Assembly (NCBI RefSeq): GCF_026230105.1
Contig: NC_079479.1
Span: forward strand, 32,085,385-32,149,384
Direction: 5' to 3'
DNA length: 64,000 nt
Source: Diorhabda sublineata
Taxonomy: Eukaryota; Arthropoda; Insecta; Coleoptera; Chrysomelidae
Position numbers and translations under genes: made by a program. The notes beneath the pieces were generated by a model that worked only from the letters and a program-made list of their open reading frames with translations, did not search any database and had not been told where the DNA came from. This document shows positions 11,536-24,668 of the stretch, in pieces. Every line of letters begins with the position of its first letter. Position 1 is the stretch's first letter.

Positions 11536-12130
11536 TTTTTTTCAACCTCCGATCGCTCCTTGCAGAAGAAAGCGGGTAAGCGCTGTAGGTAACTGCGGAG
11601 CTCTCGCACTACACACTTTTTGACATTAAGGCGTCAGTCGGCGTTAGTCAGCCATGTAAACATGTCTACAGGCTGAAGGCGATAGTGCTGCAGAAATCCA
11701 TCGGAGAATGAGTCGTGTGTATAGGGAAAACTTCATGAATTATGTCGTGTTGTGAGTGAATTGCGTCGAAAGTTTAAAGATGGCCGTAATGGTGCATGAT
11801 AAAGGGGGCCAAGGACGAAAATCTGTAGTTTCAGATGACCTGGTTCCACGAGATGACAGAATAATTGAAGGAAACCACAGATTCACGATTACTGCTTTGT
11901 CTATGGAATTTTCAGAAGTTTCAAGGTTTGTTCTGTACTTTATTGCTACTGAAATTTAGGCTACATTGGCGGCAGCTTTTTTTGAAGAGCTTGTCCATAG
12001 ATATGACAAATGTCTCAAAATATCTTCGGGGATTATGTCGAACAGTAAGTGAACCAATCTTTTGGTAATAAAATTATTGTTTTATATGAACTTGTCTTTT
12101 ATTTATAGCCTATCGGAGGTTGAAAAAAAA
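11536..12130 (+). mobile_element. Internally deleted mariner-like element with TIRs
   Basis: Bounded by inverted repeats TTTCAACCTCCGAT (from 11536) and ATCGGAGGTTGAAA (to 12130). Inside, the plus strand encodes both ends of a SETMAR-type mariner transposase. The N-terminal HTH part runs EGDSAAEIHRRMSRVY and NFMNYVV, then GGQGRKSVVSDDLVPR after a frameshift, and RFTITALSMEFSEVSR. The extreme C-terminus, FFEELVHRYDKCLKI, follows directly near 11960-12010. The whole catalytic DDE domain between them is missing. At about 595 bp against roughly 1.3 kb for a complete element, this is a deletion derivative, the kind of product that can be cross-mobilised as a MITE. An in-frame TGA and at least one frameshift lie in the N-terminal half. 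Confidence 0.8.
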
Positions 12131-15100
12131 ACGACGCTCGTAGGATATGTTAAAAACTATTTATAGTAAACACCATGGAACTAAAATTATTTTAGGAATT
12201 TACCATACACTCTAATAATAGTGTTCGCCCGTTCCATGAACACTGTTCGATAATCTAACCTACTATACTAGTATAATGTTGTACAAGTTCATTTTCGCCG
12301 TAATAAATGCAGATGGAAACTGGACGTGCCGTGTTCTCTGAGCTAACTAACCCGATACAAGCAAACATGCAGTAGTATAATTAACAAGTTAACAAAGGCA
12401 ATTACGGTTGGCAGTCTGATTAGAACTCTGCTGACTGATGTTTCGTTGCCCGTCAAAATTCGCTAATAGGGAAAGAAAAGACTTTTTTACTCGTAATTAC
12501 AATGTTTAAACTATGCATTCGATGGGCTTGATACATAATAGTCCATAAGATTCATTTGAAAATTTAAAATTAAAAAGTTATATCTAAGTATCTACATATG
12601 ATATATCTTTATATTATGTCAATATTCTCTTATACAAGGTGTTCCGGGACTTGATACAAAAATTCAGGAATAAGTAGACGACGTGTCCCAAGACAAATTT
12701 CTCATACGACCCCTTGTTTCTGAGCTATAGGCATATAAAGTTGCGAAAAGCCAAGAGCGGCTCATTCCTAATGGTTAATAATCCATAACATTTACAGGGA
12801 CAACCTGTAAAATCTGGAGATAACAAAAACGAATTTGTCAATCGATTTTTAACAAAAAGTTACTTTTGGTTTAACTCGATAAAATTTATAGTTTACAAGA
12901 TATGTAGATTTTTGGATCGTTGTACAAACCGAGGTAATCATAAATTGTAATTATTTATTGAACTATTCAAACACAATGAAATATTTGCAATTGAACTGCA
13001 TACTGTTAACTTCGTGTTATTTACATAATGTTCGAATTTATTATTTAGAAAATATAAGCTCTGATTTCGCAACTTTGAAGGCATACAACTCAGAAACGAC
13101 GGGTTGTATGAGGAATTTTTTTATGTCACAGCGGTATCTAATCCGAATTTTTTGCATCAACATCTTTCACTATAGTGATTATAATGCTTATACACATAAT
13201 ATTAATTTAAGAAAGAGAGGAAAAGTTATGTAAATATTCAATCGTTCCAAGGAGTGAATGAACGAATGGGTGTCGATGAAAACAGTTTTGTTACAAAAAA
13301 CTAGACCAACTACTATACGATTCATTTCCTAATCCTAATCATATTTCTTTAATCTTCCTTCGATTACTTTATGTTTTCAAAAATGGATTGATGGAAGTGT
13401 GTAAATTGAAAAGAAAAATTTGCATTTACGAACATAAGTTCAAAAAGAATCTCTTTATTATTTTTTCGAGAACGAAATTTTCTTAGCACCCCAACTATGG
13501 TGTAAAATTGAGTTCTCAGTTTTACAGTTTTTTTGTGTTGTTTACAATGTTCTTTTGTTTGATACAGCTTGAAATGTAACGTGATTACCATTTTCATTGT
13601 GCTGGTAAAAACAATTTTATTAGTGAGTTGTAATTACAACTTTAATTACACCGCACGAACGAATAAATTGGTTTTAATGTTAGCGGGCTTCAAAATGGAA
13701 TATCGGATGACGTCGAGGTGTTTTACTGATGTCTTGCGTAACGATCGTGGATGTACGTGGAAGTAAAATATTTTTGTTAATAACTGTTTTTCCCTCAAAA
13801 GTCACTATTATTATTATTCAGTTGTTAGTTACACAATTGGCAACAAAGTTTGTTTTTTTTTTGAAAAATATTGACAGAAATCTGGTACAAACAAATCTTA
13901 GTTCTTTTAATATCAATTGCAGAAGACAATTGTGCGAGGAATAGTAAATATTTCATAAATACGCACGGCACTCATACCAAATTAAGAAATTAAAAATAAT
14001 GTTTACTCCCCGTATAAAATTCCGTAAACATCTAACAAACCGTCATCATCTTCACTGTTTACTAATGAAAACATCGAATCGTAAACATAAATACATTTCT
14101 ATTGGCCGAAGCTCTCGGGAGGTGTATGTACACAATTTCTTCGAAATATTCCTGCCAGACAGTCTGCGATAAGCAGAGGCGTCGCTAGGTGTGATTCATT
14201 TAATTCGTAAATTTCCTTAAATAAATAAAAATATGGCGTTCTTTAGGAAATCATAATAAGAATTATCCTTTGGGTTGTATATGATATCCCAATATCTACA
14301 TACATAGCTGGTTTTAATCTTTTTGACACAATTGATTTACTCAACTTTTGTTGAAGTAATAATTTAACTTTTTGATCCAATTAATTGGCCACGAAAATCG
14401 TGTGATGTAACCACGTTGAATAAGATTATTTGGGAATATGTAAAATACTTGTTTACGTCGAAAAATACCTAGAAATCAAAAATTTGAAAAGTTATGAGTG
14501 AAATATGCTACGAAAAGTTGTGTTGAACTTGTGAGAATCGTGGTGGCCACATTTTGAATGATTCTAGATTTATTTCTTCATTTTATGATAATTTAGAGTT
14601 GTAAAACTACTCGTACTACTTTAGAAGTATGACAATATTGTATAAATGCGCCTCATACATCGACATATTAAAGGTTATGGACTTGCCTATCTTTTCACAA
14701 GTAGTACCGAGGTGCCAAAAAGGGTGGGAATAGAAATAGAGCTAGAGAGGGCAAAAATACTTATTATTATATGAAATTATATGAAATATAATATATAAAT
14801 AAGTAATATTAAAATAAAATAATAGGGGTAATTAAAATAAATATTAGTCAAATTGGTATAAGCCGTAGAACTATATTTTACTTTCTTCCCATTTACTAAA
14901 TTGGAAACTTTGGTTTTATTTAGATTTTCTCCTCTTCATAGCTTATTTATGAATTTAAAAACATGTAGAATATAATAATAATATTCATAATATCTGTACA
15001 GATTGAAAGTTTGTCTTCTTGAAATCTACCAATCTTGTTTAAAAATAAGGATTATATCATATTATTGACATTTGGATAACTAACTTTCCCTGTTTTTAAA

Positions 15101-18100
15101 ACTCTATTCCCAAGTACAATAACCTCAAAGTCTTCCATGGTGAAGTGTTTTCACTGTACAGTCAATTGGTTTAAAATTACCTCTTCTTATAGCCACTAGC
15201 CGGAATCTTTTGGTAATTTTTAATATAGCTACATAATCATTTTTGTATTCTATGATTAGAAAGGTTTCATTTCTATTCTAAGAGAAAAAAATTATTGCTG
15301 ATGTTACCATACTTATTTGATAAATTGATTGAAGCCCTCAACTAATAACTCGAACTTAGAAAACAAAATATCTCTCAAAAAATCGCTCAAAACGTCACTA
15401 TCGGACTAAAAGCACTTTGAAGATGAAGTATCGTAATTAACCATAAGCAAAAGAAATAAACTTCATGCTCCAAATATAAATTTTGCCCTTTTTGCCATCC
15501 TTCTTTTGTTGTTTCTTTTGCCCTGCGTTGGCATCGATTTAAAATCGATTGGACTTGTACATAACCTTCAATAAATCGATGCTCATATTTCCTTTATGAC
15601 GTATTACAATTTTTGTTGTCACGTGATCATTACAATTTGGAATATTCTCGTTTTTAGAAAATTAGAATGAAATTTGAAGGTCAAATATTCTTTGTCGGAC
15701 AGTTATGTTATAAAATAAAACAGAATTTTTGAATTCCGAATTTATTCAACGTCATTTTTATATAATATGAAAAAGCATCTTAACTCATACGATCCCTTCA
15801 TTTGAATTCGAATATCAATTTGAAATGGAAAGAACGATCAAATTGCTGATAAAACTGTATGCATAGCAACTCATGATTTTCTTATTGGATATTCCTCAAG
15901 TGCAGGCATCAGAACGGGCATTTAAAATTAAAATAGAAATTTAAAAATCCAATAAAACCGTGATTTTGGTATGTCTTTCTCAGAGCAAATTATACACAGT
16001 TAAAAAATAAATCTAATACGAACAATTTCAATTTAAAGCTTGTGTAAGCAATAATTAACAAAATCGGATAATTTATTCAGTAGTAGCTCAAATTATCTAA
16101 ATATTATAACATTTGACTGCACATACTCAATATAAATATTAAATATTTCAATTTATAGGTGATTGTAAAGTTAAACAATTACACAAAGTACCTGAAAAGG
16201 TAAATCACTCAATAATTACATGCATATGAAGCACAGAAATTTTTATTTATATATACAGATATGGCATTAATTGGCCTTTCGACTGTTTTAGCTTTAATGA
16301 AAGAAAATGTTTGAATTACCAAATAATAATGAATATAAAAAATTAGTACCTACAAATGTGCGTTGCTGATATATACTCCAGATAAATTGAAAAGAAAATA
16401 ATCTCAAAATATTGCCAAAACATGGAATATTAGAAATAAAAATGTAGACAAGTTTTTTGAAACAACTTATCTTCGTACTTATTCAATTGATTCCAGGTAG
16501 TACCGTACAGTTTCCAAGAGATTCCACTACACATTATTATGGGTAATAATTTCAAAAATGGGGAGAATTTTATATATTTTGTAATGGGTATGTCCACAAT
16601 AGTCCACTAGAACAACCGTATTTTTTAGTTTATAATCCACTATTTAGTCATTATAAGCTTTTAAACGTTGAAAAAACCAGTAAACAAAATTTATTTGATC
16701 CCAAATTCTTTTATAATTAATTCAAAACGTATGAATATAAGTCATAAATATATAATACGAAGAAATACCCAAAAATCACTGAAATATATTTAACTTGACA
16801 AATTTTTCGTGGAGCAATCTTATCTTTTTCTAGATCCTCTCCATTACAACTAAAATATTTGTTCAACTATGCGAGAAATAGGCCACACCAATTGATTTTA
16901 GAAATTTTTTAAAAGAAGATGGTTCTGTGGTCATGGTGGAAAACCAGCCTCCTGCCAGTCCTGCTACAAATCAGCATTTTGCATGTTTCGATGTTTGATT
17001 TGACTTGGATGGCATGAGGATGTAGACTTCCATTCACTTGACCATTGTAATAGTTTTGACATCCCAAGGAAGCAAAATTTGTATTCTTAGATCTTCCGTT
17101 GAAATCTTCAAATCTTCAAATAGAGCTCCGAGATAATCCACAACTCACTGACTGTCAGTGCAAACAAGATCTCAAATATTTTAACATTTTGGTCGATTTG
17201 GACAGTTGATAAGCGTTTACAATGAGGTTTATCGCCATTTTGAAGCCGTGTAAACAATACGTACAATAAGTTTCTCCAAACAAAATTTTACAGTACTTGA
17301 ATTTGGCATCATAGGATAAGAAATAGCTGAGATAAAAATATACTAATCAAAAGAAAACACACATCGTCAACTCAACAGCGTTCAAAACTAGAACATTGGT
17401 CCTTCGAGCCGGAATAACAAGAAAATCACTGCAGACCAATAGAATAAGCCGTGTCGATATAAAAGCACTGAACTAGTAGTGTATGGTCTGAAAAGATATT
17501 TTTTGTATGGATCGTAGAATAAAATGCCTATAAACGGTCATAAATGACGAATGGTAAGAAGGCTGGTGATAGATATCATCGATTTGGCGTTGTACATGTA
17601 AAATTTTCATTGGTGAGCAATTTTTAGTAGTGTACATCGGGATAACCGTTTCATTAGACACCCTTGAAATTTGTCAAGTGAACATCAGACAAAAGGCGTC
17701 ATATTAAAAAGCGAGAACATGAATCGACAATATGTATGCTAAATAGGAGAGGTTTAAAACGAACCGAATGTCAATTCTATCTCAATTATGAAACCCTTCC
17801 GACGCGTCGCGATGGTGAAGTCTACATCAAGCGTCAAATGCACATGAGACGTTTCAAAATTTATATTTTTAATAAATATTTCACGAATAACTCTTATACA
17901 CAATAAAAACCTAATTATCAAATTATATGAATAATTATAATATAATCTGTTTTCTGAAATTTAATCAAAAACATTACGAGAATATTCACTTGCTAGGTCT
18001 TTTTTATTATTTATATATTTCACGTTTAAATGAAGGAGTCCTATAATTTTTTACGTATTTGAATCGATTTCAATGTGTTTTACATTTTTTTTAATTTAAT

Positions 18101-20037
18101 TTGACCGTTGATCACCACGCTAAATTATTCCTATAATCATTTACTATCTACAATAAACACGAATTGTGAAAAACTCTTAAGGAAATATTTTCAAAAATTT
18201 TTCATAAAAAACCCTCCAGCTCCAGGAACATATCGCCGTATCGTTTAAACTCATGATATCTACCAAATTCTCATTGCTCCGGCTCACGTGTTTTACTGGG
18301 AACTAAAATGAAAGAAAGAAACCTCTACACTTTTCAGAAAGTCCTTTGGGAAAGATTTTAAGCTTAACAAACCTTCATGGAGCACCAATACGATTACAAG
18401 TCCTTCACCTCTTCTGGCTCCATGACTAACGTTTATTTGACGTTTCCAGACGGTTGTACGGTTTGTCAAAATAGTCATCAAGCAAATTCTCACCGACTGC
18501 AGACAATATCACATACCAGCAATTCAAATTAACAGTCGAGGAAATAAAATCCAAAATTTCGATATGCAACAAATTGCATACGATTCAAAAGAGCATCGGG
18601 AAACTTTGTGAACAAACATCATGAATAAGAAATGGAAAGAATATTTGGGCAGGAGTAAAATGCATTTTGAAATAAGTGCAATTTTACTATTCGTCAGCTT
18701 TCGAAGACAGAAAGGGTCTACAAAGTATCTGGTGCATAAGAAGGTTGGCATCTACGTCGCCTCTTGAAATTCGTCATGAAATTGGTGAACTATATATTTT
18801 CAGATGGTTTTCGGGGTACCTGGTACCCGGTATCTCGCGGATCGAGAATCGTATACATTTTGTTATATCTAGTTTCGTTACTGTGCAGAAAATCGTAAGT
18901 TTTGATCCTTTTTGTGCATTATTATAAAGCTCAACCTTAAGGAAGTAATCAAATACAGTCCTTTATGTATTCTATGAGGTAATTTTCATATTTTTTGTTC
19001 TTGTGTCAATGACCAGCGCTGTCGCATTCCATAAAGCTATATAAGTAACATCAAAATTATAACAACACATTGATGATGATGATTTAGAATTGTATCTAAA
19101 CATGAATTTTAAGTTTTTTATAAGTTAATATTATCAAATGTATCATTAAACGTTTTATGAAGCATCTAGCTCAAATTTGACTGAAGTGAAAATCAGGCTG
19201 GGAACAGAATTTTACGACAAACTTCATTTCATTCATTTTTATTCATTTTTCTTTCTAGTTTCATGATAATTTACTTTCAACTGTTCATCCACGTTCTTTC
19301 TTCAACTTAAGTTTCTCATTCAATAATTCTGTTGTTTTTCAATTATTTAACTTATGCTCAATGGTGGAATTAGATTTTAATTTCAAACAACTGGTGGTAT
19401 AATGATGTCAGTTTCATTGTAAAGCTGTTCGAACCTTTGATATTAGATTACTGCATTATTTTCCGTCCAAGAAATAAAACAACTAACCAATATCTCAAAA
19501 CAGACAAGCACCGGTTGCCGGACTTCTTACATATTTCACGCACCGAACTATATTAAAAAATATCCCCTATTTCATTTTGAAATTTTACACTTTTTAGTGT
19601 GACCGTAATAAAAAATATAAATTTTGAAATGTCCCACGTGTCAGTGACGCTTGACGTCCTTGTCGGGAAGGGATCCTTTTATTTAACTGAGATTTGATTC
19701 ATGTTGTTGAATGAAGTATTTAGCATATAGCAAAAATATGTTTTCAACTCGATATTTACTTGTATGTGAATTTTTTTGATCTAACGCTATTGATTTTTCA
19801 TTACTCTTTTAGGTTTATACAGTTTTTCATATTTTTTGCATACAATTGCAATGTTTAGTACTCATACTGCCATTTTAGTCATTGGAAAAGACCACCAAGA
19901 AGCGAATATGAAATCATCCAGAGATTAATATTTAACGTATCAAGTTGAACGAACACAAATTTGATCATGATGACTTTACGTAAAAACAAACTTTGCTCAA
20001 ATATCTCATACTAACAATATTTAGCAATTATTCTTGC
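12131..20037. other. Long stretch without recognised genes
   Basis: Almost 8 kb of AT-rich DNA. At about 12636 the sequence ACAAGGTGTTCCGGGACTTG resembles the terminus of insect elements that start ACAGGGTG. A minus-strand open stretch at 16915-17120 (about 68 codons, no start codon) looks somewhat coding-like but matches no family I know. Other short frames at 12958-13233, 13569-13944, 17473-17661 and 18293-18927 show no motif. Confidence 0.45.
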
Positions 20038-20330
20038 TGTAGACTTCGCTGGAGAGTCCATATTAAAAAGAAACGCGAAGAGCTCCAAATAAAATTTCAA
20101 AAAGTGTACTGGCTTCTCTATATACAGAAATTGAAACCCGTATCGACATATGGTGTACCTACAGCTTTGAAACTGTGCCAGTACAAGTATGATACAAGTG
20201 AGGCAATGTTTATAAAGCTTTTCACTGAGATATTTTTCTATAGTCGGCCTTATGATGTTTTTCCGGATTGCTACACCACTTTAGTAGGTCTAGACCAAAG
20301 TTTCCTGTTCGAGGAACATCGCTGAAATCG
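20038..20330 (+). pseudogene. Jockey-like RT C-terminal fragment
   Basis: Plus-strand frame containing LRWRVHIKKKREELQ followed by KFQKVYWLL, then LKPVSTYG. In Jockey-type RTs the region after the palm reads 'LxWxxHIxxKRxxLxLKxxxxYWLxG...LKPxxTYGxQLWG', and this fragment follows that order. The segment between YWLL and LKP is shortened by a deletion, and the sequence then loses similarity. It sits about 60 bp upstream of the element that contains the 20.4-22.6 kb tandem array. Catalytic motifs lie outside the fragment. Confidence 0.65.
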
Positions 20331-20385
20331 ATTTACAACCGACTAAAATAGATTTATAAACGCATTCTAATGGATTTCAACAAAT

Positions 20386-22812
20386 TACTAGCTTTTACCC
20401 GCGGCTTCGCTCGGATCGAATCCATTAAATAAGTATCAGAAACCATTATAATAGAAAAGAACGAACTCTCTAGCTATATTAGAACCTGAGACATAGATCT
20501 TTGAATGTAGAAAAATTGCCACAAACCTACAAAAATCCAAAACTCCACATTGAAAGTCCGCGCCTAGCTCCTCTAACTCAACCGATTTAAGTGTTCAAAA
20601 ACTCAAAAGAACTCTGTAGCTATATTAGAACCTGAGATATAGGTCTTTGAATGTAGAAAAATTGCCAAAAACCTACAAAAATCCATAACTCCACATTGAA
20701 TGTCCGCACCTAGTTCCTCTCCAACTCAACCGATTTAAGTGTTCAAAAACTCAAAAGAAAGAGGGTGTTTCAGCGAGTGTTCTTAAACCAAAACGAACTC
20801 TGTAGCTATATTAGAACCTGAGATATAGGTCTTTGAATTTAGAAAAATTGCCAAAAACCTACAAAAATCCACAACTCCACATTGAAAGTCCGCGCCTAGC
20901 TCCTCTAACTCAACCGATTTAAGTGTTCAAAAACTCAAAAGAACTCTGTAGCTATATTAGAACCTGAGATATAGGTCTTTGAATTTAGAAAAATTGCCAA
21001 AAACCTACAAAAATCCACAACTCCACATTGAAAGTCCGCGCCTAGCTCCTCTAACTCAACCGATTTAAGTGTTCAAAAACTCAAAAGAACTCTGTAGCTA
21101 TATTAGAACCTGAGATATAGGTCTTTGAATGTAGAAAAATTGCCAAAAACCTACAAAAATCCATAACTCCACATTGAATGTCCGCGCCTAGCTCCTCTCC
21201 AACTCAACCGATTTAAGTGTTCAAAAACTCAAAAGAAAGAAGGTGTTTCAGCGAGTGTTCTTAAACCAAAACGAACTCTGTAGCTATATTAGAACCTGAG
21301 ATATAGGTCTTTGAATTTAGAAAAATTGCCAAAAACCTACAAAAATCCACAACTCCACATTGAAAGTCCGCGCCTAGCTCCTCTAACTCAACCGATTTAA
21401 GTGTTCAAAAACTCAAAAGAACTCTGTAGCTATATTAGAACCTGAGATATAGGTCTTTGAATTTAGAAAAATTGCCAAAAACCTACAAAAATCCACAACT
21501 CCACATTGAAAGTCCGCGCCTAGCTCCTCTAACTCAACCGATTTAAGTGTTCAAAAACTCAAAAGAACTCTGTAGCTATATTAGAACCTGAGATATAGGT
21601 CTTTGAATGTAGAAAAATTGCCAAAAACCTACAAAAATCCACAACTCCACATTGAAAGTCCGCGCCTAGCTCCTCTAACTCAACCGATTTAAGTGTTCAA
21701 AAACTCAAAAGAACTCTGTAGCTATATTAGAACCTGAGATATAGGTCTTTGAATTTAGAAAAATTGCCAAAAACCTACAAAAATCCACAACTCCACATTG
21801 AAAGTCCGCGCCTAGCTCCTCTAACTCAACCGATTTAAGTGTTCAAAAACTCAAAAGAACTCTGTAGCTATATTAGAACCTGAGATATAGGTCTTTGAAT
21901 GTAGAAAAATTGCCAAAAACCTACAAAAATCCATAACTCCACATTGAATGTCCGCACCTAGTTCCTCTCCAACTCAACCGATTTAAGTGTTCAAAAACTC
22001 AAAAGAAAGAAGGTGTTTCAGCGAGTGTTCTTAAACCAAAACGAACTCTGTAGCTATATTAGAACCTGAGATATAGGTCTTTGAATGTAGAAAAATTGCC
22101 AAAAACCTACAAAAATCCACAACTCCACATTGAAAGTCCACGCCTAGCTCCTCTAACTCAACCGATTTAAGTGTTCAAAAACTCAAAAGAACTCTGTAGC
22201 TATATTAGAACCTGAGATATAGGTCTTTGAATGTAGAAAAATTGCCAAAAACCTACAAAAATCCATAACTCCACATTGAATGTCCGCACCTAGTTCCTCT
22301 CCAACTCAACCGATTTAAGTGTTCAAAAACTCAAAAGAAAGAAGGTGTTTCAGCGAGTGTTCTTAAACCAAAACGAACTCTGTAGCTATATTAGAACCTG
22401 AGATATAGGTCTTTGAATGTAGAAAAATTGCCAAAAACCTACAAAAATCCACAACTCCACATTGAAAGTCCACGCCTAGCTCCTCTAACTCAACCGATTT
22501 AAGTGTTCAAAAACTCAAAAGAAAGAAGGTGTTTCAGCGAGTGTTTTTAAACCAAAACGAAGTCTCTATCTTGAATAGAACCTGAGATATTGAGGATAGA
22601 ACGTGTGTATGTGAAAAACTCCCTTAAGTAATGCACAGGGGGAAATCGCATTTGAGTATAACTTGAGAATGGTGAAAATTAGATGAAATCCGATAGTTGA
22701 TGGCTAATTTGTGCATCAATACCTTTCATTGAAAAAAAAATTAAGCAAATCGGTTGGGTAGAACGCCTGAACGGACTCGGAATGGAAATCATCAATTTTT
22801 TTAATATATAAG
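20386..22812. mobile_element. Non-autonomous element with internal tandem array
   Basis: The left end has ACTAGCTTTTACCCGCGG followed by CTTCGCTCGG. A 'CCCGCGGCTTCGC' head of this kind is seen on dispersed insect elements. The right end (22570-22812) has ATGAAATCCGATAGTTGATG, then CAAATCGGTTGGGTAGAACG, and finishes with ATATATAAGATA, also a pattern familiar from short dispersed repeats. Between them lies the tandem array described separately. There is no ORF. I cannot assign the class: a Helitron/DINE-like element with internal satellites or a short non-LTR derivative are both possible. I found no clear target duplication. Confidence 0.55.
20463..22558. repeat. Tandem array, 13 units of 146 or 184-186 bp
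   Basis: Units start at 20463, 20609, 20795, 20941, 21087, 21273, 21419, 21565, 21711, 21857, 22043, 22189 and 22375. The spacings are 146 (eight times), 186 (four times) and 184 (last). Every unit begins GAACTC and includes TAGCTATATTAGAACCTGAG and CAACTCAACCGATTTAAG. Long units carry an extra block of about 38 bp (GAAAGAAGGTGTTTCAGCGA..., ending ...AAACCAAAAC). The four 186-bp units also have linked variants such as TCCATAACTCC and CTCTCCAACTC. The final 184-bp unit has a short-type body with a long-type tail. Copies are very similar, implying recent amplification or homogenisation. Confidence 0.95.
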
Positions 22813-23808
22813 ATAAATAAAAGGTTGTAAAGAACATCGTTTCTATAGGAGCCTTGATGTAGACTTTAGTTGAAAAAGATAGCTTGTGATTACAGAAAAC
22901 TACTTCATTTGGATATAATTAAAGAAAACTATCTGTATTTGAATAAATTTTCAATTTCCTAATAACCGTTTAATTCTCAATTGTATTAATAATAAAGTTC
23001 AATGGATTATCAGATCAAATAGGCATCGTTTTTTGGAACGAATAAATCAAATTCAATTTTTCATTGCTCGTCCGCATCGATTCAGTTTCTAAAAATAGGA
23101 AAATAAATGTTCACCTCAATTAGAGACCTGAAAAGATTCTAAAATCGTCATTGCAAACAAAATTGACAAAATATGATGTTTTGAAAGTAAATTCCGCGTC
23201 CGAAATACCGACAATATTCTATATACATTCTAAAATTCAAAAAGAAGAGACCCAATTTAAATCCAAAAAATAAATATTATTTTTCGCACTTGCCAACTTT
23301 CCTAAAAGCCTTAAACTTCGTCTCATCTTATTCCGATAACTGAATTAGCTCCCAGTGGCGTTCACACTTTTCCATATTTAAAATTTCTACTATTTTCAAT
23401 TAGAAAATATACAAGATGCGATTAAAAACTATTTTCACACCAAAACCAAAATACTCATATATTTGGTAATTTTTCACTAAATTTTCTAGGGCTCTTCTAA
23501 TTGAAAATTAGATTTCAAAACATGTAAAAAAATTACGTTTCCATTCATTTCGGTCATCAAAATTCTGTTTAAACATCAAGAAATAATTTGTCCTTGGTTG
23601 TTGAATTTCAAAAATACGTATCAGACATCATTTAAATTATTCGTAGTTGCAATAGAACTTAGAACAAAGACCTTAATAAGAACTTTCTTAAAGCACTAGT
23701 GCATAAAGTGAAGTTTTACGCACTCAAAAGTGTATCAAAAGTACGAACTTTAGTCAGGGTACTAGAAAAAATGCTTTTATTTATATTCGAATTAATTATC
23801 TGATATAT
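22813..23808. other. No recognised gene
   Basis: AT-rich flank between the tandem-array element and the Copia element. No motifs seen. Confidence 0.5.
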
Positions 23809-24668
23809 TGTTGTTAATTTACAGTGGGTTTTGGGTTTGTAGTTGCAAATAAATTGAGTCCAATCTTGATCAATGTTCGATTTATTGAACAGGATTTCAA
23901 AGTGCGTTCAAATAACAATAATAACGGAATAACAATTTCGGAGCACGTTTTTCTTTCACCTTTCTTTTCGCTCGTGTCACTATTACATGAAACTGTCAAA
24001 AGGTGCCTATCGCCTACTAATTTTTAATAAAATCAGAATACATTAGAATACATAATTACCAACTTTGACTCTATATAAAACAATAGTATAGTGTGAAGTT
24101 GGATAGGGTCAAGGTTGGGTTGGGTTCGGGTCAGCTGTCAATTGATCAATTCTCAACACTCCTCCTTGATCAATTTACAGCGAAGTGTCTCAAAAACTTT
24201 TCTGTTGAGTGCTTTTGTGAAAATGTCTGCAATCTGTTTGCTGCTCTCGACGTGTTGCAGTGTCACAGTGTTACCGACGTGTTGCTGAATGTGTTTTCGT
24301 GGTATCTCAATGTGTCTCTTGCCTCTGGTTGTCTTTCCTTCGTGTGCATTCTGTAACATGTGAATCGCTAACATGTTGTCGATTTTCAGGGTGATCGGCT
24401 GATCACTTTCCAGGATACCAAGTTCCAGTGCGAGTCTCTTGATCCAGCACACATCTCCAATCACAGACACTTTCTTTTCGCTCGTGTCACTATTACATGA
24501 AACTGTCAAAAGGTACTAATCGCCTACTAATTTTTAATAAAATCAGAATACATTAGAATACATAATTACCAACTTTGACTCTATATAAAACAATAGTATA
24601 GTGTGAAGTTGGATAGGGTCAAGGTTGGGTTGGGTTCGGGTCAGCTGTCAATTGATCAATTCTCAACA
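23809..24668 (-). mobile_element. Collapsed Ty1/Copia retrotransposon
   Basis: On the minus strand the element starts with a partial 5' LTR (24668 down to about 24472; TGTTGAGAATTG...) and continues into a fragment of the RNase H domain. A polypurine tract AAGGAGGAG lies just before a complete 350-bp 3' LTR (24158-23809; TGTTGAG...AACAACA). The flanking bases are TATAT at 23804-23808 and TATAT at 24669-24673, a perfect 5-bp target duplication, so these are the true insertion borders. Gag, protease, integrase and RT are gone. The 5' LTR lacks its last roughly 155 bp, with the join at CTTTCTTTTCGCTC. The LTRs are nearly identical where they overlap, so the insertion is not very old. Confidence 0.9.
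24159..24471 (-). pseudogene. Copia RNase H domain fragment
   Basis: Minus-strand frame open from the LTR junction to its stop just before the polypurine tract. It encodes WIKRLALELGI, then ITLKIDNMLAIHMLQN, KRHIEIPRKHIQQHV, and VTLQHVESSKQIADIFTKAL. This is the standard C-terminal RNase H end of a Copia Pol polyprotein ('DNxxAIxL...KHIxxRxHFIRExV...ADxFTKxL'). Because the open frame starts in LTR sequence after the deletion, the ORF is a chimera of LTR and RNase H rather than a real gene. The domain's first catalytic region is missing. Confidence 0.85.
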
